This document shows, one piece after another, positions 32,635 to 38,353 of a stretch of DNA of 38,353 nucleotides (positions are counted from its first letter, which is position 1; each line of letters opens with the position of its first letter). The translations under genes and the position numbers were made by a program. Location: NCBI GenBank assembly GCA_035647435.1, contig DASRNM010000113.1, forward strand, positions 1 through 38,353, in the 5' to 3' direction. Below the pieces are notes generated by a model, which was not told the origin of the DNA, did no database searches, and saw nothing but the letters and a program-made list of their open reading frames with translations. The DNA comes from JAAZFZ01 sp035647435 (lineage in GTDB: Bacteria > Bacillota > Clostridia > Oscillospirales > Acutalibacteraceae).

Positions 32635-34083
32635 ATGAAGGTTGGAGGAATAACAAAGAGATGGATAAGAAACACTCTGGGGATAATCTCCGTTATACTT
32701 ATTATAACTGCAGTATCCTCAATCGTTTTTATGCATAACTACTACTATAGGAGTGTTAGGTTTACACTCCTTTCCAAAGACAATGATTTGGTTGATACTT
32801 ATTTTGATTTAAATACAGGCTCTGATAGTGCTTTTGTTTATGGTGCAAGAGGCTTTGTTGAGACATTTAATGATAAAGACACAATGGAAGTTTGGGTAAT
32901 AGATAAAAACGGTAATGTTGTCGTCACATCAAGCGGTTTTGATGTTGATAGAAACATAGGAATGCCGGACTATGACTTGGCACTAACATCCGACATTGGT
33001 AGAGGCGAGTGGTTAGGGAAGCTCGACAATGGGGAAAAGGTTATGACAATGACTGTTTCCCTCACAAGTCAGAACAATAAAACAAATGGTGCTATCAGAT
33101 ACATGGTTTCACTTGAGGATATAGATGCTCAGATAATTCGTATTTCGGTTGTAATATGTCTTTTTTCTTTGCTTTCGATAGTTCTTGTTATAATTTCTGG
33201 AATTTACTTTATTCAATCAATTGTTAAACCTATACAAAAAATAAGTGAAACGGCTAAGCAAATAGCAGGTGGAGATTTTGAAGCAAGAATTGAAAGTTTC
33301 ACAGCAGATGATGAAATAGGAGAATTGAGTGACACGATCAATTTCATGGCAAGTGAAATCAGTGCAGCTGATAAAATGAAGAATGATTTTTTATCAACTG
33401 TTTCGCATGAATTGAGGACTCCGCTAACCGCAATTAAAGGTTGGGGAGAAACAATTTTGCAGGTTGGCGACGGCGACCAAGCTTTGACAAAGCGTGGCAT
33501 GGAGGTTATAATAAGTGAAGCTTCAAGGTTGTCGGGTATAGTGGAGGAGCTTCTAGATTTTTCACGAATTCAAAGTGGAAGAATCAAACTAAAACTTGAA
33601 AAAATTGATGTTCTTGCAGAGCTTGACGAAACAGTTTTTACATTTAAAGAAAGAGCTTTAAAAGAGGGAATTGAGCTCATTTATAATGCTCCCGACTTGC
33701 CTGCACCGATGAGTGGCGATGCCGCGAGAATTAAACAAGTTTTTGTTAACATTCTTGATAATTCGTTTAAATATAACAATCAAGGCGGAAAAGTAGTTGT
33801 GTTTTCCGAAGTTGACTTACTTGACTCGTTAGAAATAGTAATAGGTGATACTGGTTGCGGAATAGCTCCCGAAGATTTGCCAAGGGTTAAGGAAAAATTC
33901 TTTAAATCGAACACTTCGGTCAGAGGTTCTGGAATCGGACTTGCGGTTTCTGATGAAATAGTCAAACTTCATGGCGGTGAGATTTCTGTTGACAGTGTTT
34001 TAGGCGAGGGTACTTCAGTAACAATTAAACTACCGCTTGAAATAAACACCGCAAGCGACGAAAGGGGAAAACTGGATGAGTAA
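32635..34083 (+). CDS. Membrane sensor histidine kinase
   Basis: The 482-residue kinase has two membrane segments (about 14-34 and 169-192) around a 135-residue extracytoplasmic sensor domain that looks PAS/Cache-like (MEVWVIDKNGNVVVTSSG), a HAMP domain (about 193-245), HisKA with His258 (STVSHELRTPL) and HATPase_c with NILDNSFKYN, GDTGCGIAPED and GSGIGLAVS. The N box, G1 and G2 are intact, so it should be active. The start is ATG 32635 after AAGGTGGTG. It overlaps yqhQ by 8 bases. It probably pairs with the preceding regulator; layout is like WalK/PhoR kinases but I cannot assign either. Confidence 0.94.
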   Translation: MKVGGITKRWIRNTLGIISVILIITAVSSIVFMHNYYYRSVRFTLLSKDNDLVDTYFDLNTGSDSAFVYGARGFVETFNDKDTMEVWVIDKNGNVVVTSSGFDVDRNIGMPDYDLALTSDIGRGEWLGKLDNGEKVMTMTVSLTSQNNKTNGAIRYMVSLEDIDAQIIRISVVICLFSLLSIVLVIISGIYFIQSIVKPIQKISETAKQIAGGDFEARIESFTADDEIGELSDTINFMASEISAADKMKNDFLSTVSHELRTPLTAIKGWGETILQVGDGDQALTKRGMEVIISEASRLSGIVEELLDFSRIQSGRIKLKLEKIDVLAELDETVFTFKERALKEGIELIYNAPDLPAPMSGDAARIKQVFVNILDNSFKYNNQGGKVVVFSEVDLLDSLEIVIGDTGCGIAPEDLPRVKEKFFKSNTSVRGSGIGLAVSDEIVKLHGGEISVDSVLGEGTSVTIKLPLEINTASDERGKLDE

Positions 34084-35155
34084 TAATGAATGCAATAAAT
34101 CTAAAAAAGAATCGGTAGGGGGTCAGGCTCTTATAGAAGGAATAATGATGAGAGGCCCTAAAGGTGCGGCCATTTCTCTTCGTTTGCCTGATGGGAGCAT
34201 AGAATCCACTATCAAAGAAGTTAAAATGCCAAAAGAAAAATTCAAGCCCTTTGGTTGGCCACTGATTCGTGGGCCAGTTAATTTTATTGATGCGCTTTTA
34301 TTTGGCTATAAGTGCCTTATGGATTCAGCGGAAAAGACAACACTTGAACACGAAGATGATACAGAAAAAGCATCAAAGGTTGATAAATGGATTGATGACC
34401 ATTTCGGCCCCAAAATGATGACCGTAATAGGCATAATTTCAGCAGTTTTAGGGTTTGCCATTGCGTTTGGTCTTTTTTTCTGGTTGCCCAGCTTTATTTT
34501 TGATGCAATCAACAATCTTTCAGATGGTGTTATAACAGCCTTTAGAACATTGTTTGAGGGTGTAATTAGAATTATACTTTTCGTATCTTATATGTATATT
34601 GTTTCGCAGATGAAGGATATAAAAAGAGTGTTTATGTACCACGGCGCAGAGCACAAGTCAATTTTCTGTTATGAAAATGATGAAAAGTTGACAGTTGAAA
34701 ATGTAAAAAAACAAAGCCGTTTTCACCCAAGATGCAGCACAAGCTTCATATTTGTTATTATTTTATTGAGCATTATAATTTCTTCTGTTATCGCAGTAGC
34801 CTTTCCTGTGCTGACGGAAAAAAGATATATATGGATGCTGGTTAAACTCATGATAATGCCAATAATAATGGGTTTAGGCTATGAGTTTATAAGATATGCA
34901 AGCAAACATGACAATGCTTTTGTGAGGTTTTTTGCTGCTCCCGGTTTGTGGATGCAAAGAATCACAACAAAAGAGCCGACAGATGATATTATAGAGGTTG
35001 GCATAGCATCATTGAAAACTGCACTCGGAATTATTGACGAGCCGGTTGAAGATGTTATTATAGTTGATGACGCAGATGAAATTGAAGTTGTCGACAGCAC
35101 CGCACAAGAAAATAATGAGATAAACGAGGAATTAAACCTTAATGGCAACATATAA
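34076..35155 (+). CDS. yqhQ: YqhQ-type membrane protein (DUF1385)
   Basis: The 359-residue protein opens with the DUF1385 signature SVGGQALIEGIMMRGPKG, has GWPLIRGPVNFIDALLFGYK, and four or five membrane segments (first near 120-145). The middle contains YHGAEHKSIFCYEN and RFHPRCSTSFIF, both conserved in the family. Function is not established. The C-terminal 50 residues are very acidic. DUF1385 next to prmC is a recurrent Firmicutes pairing, and the two genes overlap by 14 bases here; prfA, often nearby, is absent. Confidence 0.92.
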   Translation: MSNNECNKSKKESVGGQALIEGIMMRGPKGAAISLRLPDGSIESTIKEVKMPKEKFKPFGWPLIRGPVNFIDALLFGYKCLMDSAEKTTLEHEDDTEKASKVDKWIDDHFGPKMMTVIGIISAVLGFAIAFGLFFWLPSFIFDAINNLSDGVITAFRTLFEGVIRIILFVSYMYIVSQMKDIKRVFMYHGAEHKSIFCYENDEKLTVENVKKQSRFHPRCSTSFIFVIILLSIIISSVIAVAFPVLTEKRYIWMLVKLMIMPIIMGLGYEFIRYASKHDNAFVRFFAAPGLWMQRITTKEPTDDIIEVGIASLKTALGIIDEPVEDVIIVDDADEIEVVDSTAQENNEINEELNLNGNI

Positions 35156-35987
35156 GGATGTTTTAAATGAATCAATAAATGCTCTTAAGCAGGCAGGCGT
35201 AGAAGATTATGAATTTGATGCGCAGTGCCTTTTGGAGTTTTGCACAGGCAAAAGCAAAACCTACCTGGTGTTGCACAGTGCAGACATTGCGGAAGAAAGC
35301 ACAATAACACAAATGCGCCAGGTTTGCGAAAGAAGGATAAAAGGTGAACCACTGCAATACATTCTCGGTGAATGGGATTTTATGAGTTTTAGCTTTTATG
35401 TCGGCGAGGGTGTGCTCATACCACGGCCCGAAACTGAGTTGTTGGTCGAAACTGCGGTAAATAATATTAAGAGGTTTGATAACCCGGTTGTCTTTGACCT
35501 TTGTGCCGGAACAGGCTGTATAGGAATCAGCGTTGCAAAGATTTGCCCTAACGCCGATGTTTATTTAATTGAAAAATCTGACAAGGCTTACTCCTTTCTT
35601 TTAAAGAATGCAAACAAATATCAATTAAAAAACATAACATTGGTCAAAGCTGATATAACGGAGGGTTTTTCTGCATTAGATTTACCACAACCCGATATTA
35701 TATTATCAAATCCACCGTATATTGAAATCGATGAAATAAAAAATCTGAGTAAAGAGGTTCAAAAAGAGCCCGTGATGGCTTTGAACGGTGGGGTTGACGG
35801 GTTCGATTTTTATCGTTGTATAATTGATTTGTGGTTACCACATATAAAAAGAAATGGTTTTGCAGCACTTGAATGTGGCGATACGCAAGCGCAAATTATT
35901 TGCAAAATGGCGGCTGATATTAATAATAAAGCAAGCATTCTAAAAGATTACAGCAAAAAAGACAGAATTGTTTGTTTTGATTTTTAA
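35142..35987 (+). CDS. prmC: Release factor glutamine methyltransferase PrmC
   Basis: PrmC methylates the GGQ glutamine of peptide-chain release factors with S-adenosylmethionine. The 281-residue protein has the N-terminal helical release-factor-binding domain (RRIKGEPLQYILGEWDF, VLIPRPETELLVE), the SAM loop DLCAGTGCIGIS (119-130) and the catalytic NPPY at 190-193. Length is typical. The start ATG 35142 lies inside the last codons of yqhQ. Confidence 0.96.
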   Translation: MATYKDVLNESINALKQAGVEDYEFDAQCLLEFCTGKSKTYLVLHSADIAEESTITQMRQVCERRIKGEPLQYILGEWDFMSFSFYVGEGVLIPRPETELLVETAVNNIKRFDNPVVFDLCAGTGCIGISVAKICPNADVYLIEKSDKAYSFLLKNANKYQLKNITLVKADITEGFSALDLPQPDIILSNPPYIEIDEIKNLSKEVQKEPVMALNGGVDGFDFYRCIIDLWLPHIKRNGFAALECGDTQAQIICKMAADINNKASILKDYSKKDRIVCFDF

Positions 35988-36010
35988 GAGTTACCGAAGG
36001 TGAGGATTTT

Positions 36011-36691
36011 ATGCTTATAAATTTATTTAGACATGGCTTATCGTTGCAAACTCTAATGGGAGTTTTGGCGGCTGTATTTGTTGTTTTTTGCACATTGCCG
36101 GTGCATGAATATGCACATGCTTATGTTGCAACAAAGCTCGGCGACCCAACCCCTCGACTCTCGGGGCGGCTAACTCTAAACCCATTAGCACATATAGACC
36201 CGATGGGGGCTTTAATGATTATGCTCGTCGGCTTTGGTTATGCAAAACCTGTTCAGGTCAATATGCGAAACTTTAAGAACGCCAAGAGAGACATGGCACT
36301 CACTGCCCTAGCAGGTCCAATGTCAAACATACTAATGGCTTTTGTGTTTATATTGTTGATTAATGTTTTTACGCTAATTAGCATTTCAAGTGGCAGCACA
36401 ATTTCTCAGGTCAGCATTTGGTTTTTCTATTATGCTGCGAGCATCAATATATTTCTTGCTGTTTTCAATCTGTTGCCAATTCCACCACTTGACGGCTCAA
36501 GGGTGATCAGCGCGATTTTGCCAAACAAATACTATTACAAAATCATGCAATATGAACGATATATTGTTCTTGTCGTTTTCGCATTGTTAATAATGGGCGT
36601 ATTGTCAGCTCCATTGACTTTCCTGTCAGATAAAATTTACAGTGCATTGGCATTTCTTGCAGGTCTACCGTTTAAAGCCTTTTTTCGCTGA
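36011..36691 (+). CDS. Site-2-protease-type zinc metallopeptidase (M50)
   Basis: The 226-residue membrane peptidase carries HEYAH at 32-36 in the first membrane segment region and the third zinc ligand Asp161 in NLLPIPPLDGSR. About five or six membrane segments are visible, with no PDZ domain. This is the short YwhC/Rv-type M50 group found next to scpA in Firmicutes. Intramembrane proteolysis is the family activity; the substrate is unknown. The start is ATG 36011 after GAAGGTGAGG, and scpA follows eight bases later. Confidence 0.93.
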   Translation: MLINLFRHGLSLQTLMGVLAAVFVVFCTLPVHEYAHAYVATKLGDPTPRLSGRLTLNPLAHIDPMGALMIMLVGFGYAKPVQVNMRNFKNAKRDMALTALAGPMSNILMAFVFILLINVFTLISISSGSTISQVSIWFFYYAASINIFLAVFNLLPIPPLDGSRVISAILPNKYYYKIMQYERYIVLVVFALLIMGVLSAPLTFLSDKIYSALAFLAGLPFKAFFR

Positions 36692-36699
36692 GGGGTATT

Positions 36700-37434
36700 A
36701 TGAAAAAAATTACTTACAAACTAGATGGCTTTGAAGGCCCTATGGATTTGCTTCTCCATTTAATTAGCAAACATAAGCTTGATATTAATGATATTCCAAT
36801 CTTTGATCTTATCGAACAATATTTAGGTTATGTAAAGCAAATGAATAATGATAACATGGATGTTGCGAGTGAATTCCTTGAAATGGCGGCAAGACTTGTT
36901 TATATAAAAACACTGTCGTTGTTGCCTGTTCATGAGGAGGCGGACAAGCTTGCTGAAGAGCTCCGAGGCGAGCTTACGGAGTATCGTGACTGTAAATTGG
37001 TTGCTGGTAAGCTTTCAGAGCAGGCTGATGGGTTTGATTACCTTTCAAGAAAGCCTTTAGAGATTGAACCAGATATGACATATACAAGACGGCATGAACC
37101 ATCTGAATTGTTCAAGGCCTTTATTTCCGCTGTTGGCAAGGGCAGGCGAAAACTACCACCTCCAGTGGAGGTTTTTTCCGGAATAATTGCACACAAAATT
37201 GTTTCTGTTGCATCAAGAGTTTCATTTGTGCTTAAAAGAATTTTCAATAAAAGCAGGCAAAGCTTTGCTGAATTATTCGAGTCTTCCGAATCACGCTCTG
37301 AAATGGTTGCAACCTTTTTAGCTGTACTCGCACTGGTCAAGGCAAAAAGAATTACAGTCAACGGTGACACTGAAAATCCCGAAATTAGGATTCAATCGAA
37401 CAAAGAGGAGTGGACAGACATTGAAAGCGAGTGA
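36700..37434 (+). CDS. scpA: Segregation and condensation protein A
   Basis: ScpA is the kleisin subunit of the SMC-ScpAB chromosome condensation complex. The 244-residue protein begins with the signature DGFEGPMDLLLHLISKHKLD, followed by MDVASEFLEMAARLVYIKTLSLLP, and ends with a winged-helix segment (SRSEMVATFLAVLALVKAKRI). Length is normal. The start is ATG 36700. Its end overlaps the scpB start by 14 bases. Confidence 0.96.
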   Translation: MKKITYKLDGFEGPMDLLLHLISKHKLDINDIPIFDLIEQYLGYVKQMNNDNMDVASEFLEMAARLVYIKTLSLLPVHEEADKLAEELRGELTEYRDCKLVAGKLSEQADGFDYLSRKPLEIEPDMTYTRRHEPSELFKAFISAVGKGRRKLPPPVEVFSGIIAHKIVSVASRVSFVLKRIFNKSRQSFAELFESSESRSEMVATFLAVLALVKAKRITVNGDTENPEIRIQSNKEEWTDIESE

Positions 37435-38017
37435 GTTACAGGCTGCCGCAGAGGCAATAATATTTGCATCTGGCGATCCTTTAGATATAACAAGAATAGC
37501 TCAGGCACTTGAGATAGATGTTGAGTATGCACAAATAATACTACAAAATTTGGCTAACGAGCTTGAGGACAGGGGCAGTGGCATTGCTTTACTAAAGCTC
37601 GGCAACAAATATCAGCTTTGCACAAGAAAAGAGTACGCGAACCAAATAAAAATGGTGTTGGATTTAAAACGAAACACGCCGTTATCTCCGGCCGCATTTG
37701 AGGTTTTGGCTGTTGTTGCTTACAATCAACCTGTAACAAAATCTTATGTTGAGCAGGTAAGGGGCGTTGACTGCTCGGGTGTTATTTCAACGCTTAGCCA
37801 AAAGGGTCTTATAGAAGAAAAAGGTAGGCTTGATTTGCCGGGCAGACCACTTCTTTATGGCACAACACCGGAGTTTTTAAAGTGTTTTTGCTTAACTTCA
37901 CTCTCGGAGCTGCCTGATTTGCCGGATGATGAAGATTTACCTCAAAAAGAGAATGAGGATGATGGCTCACAGCAAACGGAAATACCGCTAAATAATCAGG
38001 AAGAAACCGCTTCTTAG
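37421..38017 (+). CDS. scpB: Segregation and condensation protein B
   Basis: ScpB dimerises and binds ScpA. The 198-residue protein has two winged-helix domains: LQAAAEAIIFASGDPLDITRIAQAL and the conserved AVVAYNQPVTKSYVEQVRGVD, then GLIEEKGRLDLPGRPLLYGTT. The acidic C-terminal tail (about 165-198) is common in the family. I chose TTG 37421, ten bases after GAGGAG (37405-37410); the frame is open to 37364 but that part lies inside scpA and lacks a ribosome site. Confidence 0.94.
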   Translation: MKASELQAAAEAIIFASGDPLDITRIAQALEIDVEYAQIILQNLANELEDRGSGIALLKLGNKYQLCTRKEYANQIKMVLDLKRNTPLSPAAFEVLAVVAYNQPVTKSYVEQVRGVDCSGVISTLSQKGLIEEKGRLDLPGRPLLYGTTPEFLKCFCLTSLSELPDLPDDEDLPQKENEDDGSQQTEIPLNNQEETAS

Positions 38018-38047
38018 GAGTTATATAATTATTATGTTGGGGTGATG

Positions 38048-38353
38048 ATGTTGACGTTTCTTTATATTTTGTTTGGAATAGTGGCATTCATCATTACCTT
38101 GTTTTGCATACCTATCAGAATTTTATTTGACTACGACAAAATTTTTATTTTTGAAATTAAATGGTTGTTTTTGAAATTCAGAATATATCCCTCTGATGAG
38201 GAGAAAAAAAAGAAAAAAACGAAGAAAGAGCCTGAAAAAGAAAAGGATAAGAAAAAGAAAGCAGAAAAACCTGAAAAGAATAAAAGAGAAAATCCGATAA
38301 AAACTTTTTATAACAATCAAGGATTTAATGCCTTGCTGGATTTGATAAAATAT
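38048..38353 (+). CDS. DUF2953-like membrane-anchored protein (partial, cut by window end)
   Basis: An open frame of 102 codons runs to the last base. It encodes one N-terminal membrane segment (about residues 2-21), a short beta-like part (IPIRILFDYDKIFIFEIKW) and then a stretch of about 35 residues made almost only of Lys and Glu. This is the N-terminal pattern of DUF2953 proteins, which commonly follow scpB in Clostridia. The start may be ATG 38045, ATG 38048 or TTG 38051; GGGG at 38039-38042 favours the last two. The rest of the gene lies outside. Confidence 0.7.
   Translation, partial: MLTFLYILFGIVAFIITLFCIPIRILFDYDKIFIFEIKWLFLKFRIYPSDEEKKKKKTKKEPEKEKDKKKKAEKPEKNKRENPIKTFYNNQGFNALLDLIKY

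Noticed and set aside
1..38353. CRISPR arrays, transposases, phage genes or integration sites
   Set aside because: No repeated spacers, transposase or integrase motifs, or long direct repeats were seen; gene content is chromosomal throughout.

Overview
The window looks like chromosomal DNA of a low-GC, Gram-positive anaerobe of the class Clostridia, probably an uncultured member of the Oscillospirales/Ruminococcaceae type. Supporting signs are frequent TTG and GTG starts behind strong GGAGG/GGGGTG-like ribosome sites, a PerR/rubrerythrin oxygen-defence locus, a tryptophan T-box, a cdaA-cdaR pair, comEC-holA and scpA-scpB neighbourhoods, and no outer-membrane genes. The genus assignment is inference. 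Almost everything lies on the + strand; only a tRNA-Pro and trpB with its leader are on the - strand. There is no phage, insertion sequence, CRISPR array or rRNA.

Layout. 115-6554: purine operon purE-purF-purM-purN-purH-purD, tightly packed. 6626-9466: HlyD/MacA-like adaptor and MacB-like permease without an adjacent ATPase, closed by a clear terminator. 9536-11959: oxidative-stress operon consisting of a PerR-type regulator with a PerR-like box over its own start site, a double-rubredoxin protein, and a ferredoxin-rubrerythrin fusion. 11979-12181: tRNA-Pro(CGG) with its own promoter and terminator on the - strand. 12315-13061: a short-chain dehydrogenase. 13110-14865: a TrpB2-type tryptophan synthase beta chain on the - strand, behind a perfect-consensus promoter and a T-box leader with a UGG (Trp) specifier.

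14942-17103: a three-gene unit of unknown function: a DUF5685-type protein carrying two DxxxD motifs, a J-domain-like protein whose HPD has become SSD, and a small membrane protein. 17092-20686: a carbohydrate operon with a GH109-like oxidoreductase/glycosidase, a BadF/BadG-type amino-sugar kinase and a GH4 glycosidase; both glycosidase families use NAD-dependent redox chemistry.

20773-38353: one long housekeeping run, alaS, HIT, comEC, holA, RNase M5-like Toprim, ispF, cdaA, cdaR, a lipoprotein with Asp-rich calcium-binding-like loops, a two-component system, yqhQ, prmC, an M50 peptidase, scpA, scpB and the start of a DUF2953-like gene cut by the window end. No good terminator was seen inside this run, and many neighbours overlap by 1-14 bases, so translational coupling is likely.

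The points most worth following are the DUF5685/SSD-J-like/membrane module (possible squalene/phytoene-synthase-like fold), the ferredoxin-rubrerythrin fusion with an internal ribosome site, the redox-glycosidase operon, the degenerate C-terminal domain of ComEC, and the calcium-loop lipoprotein placed next to a sensor kinase.
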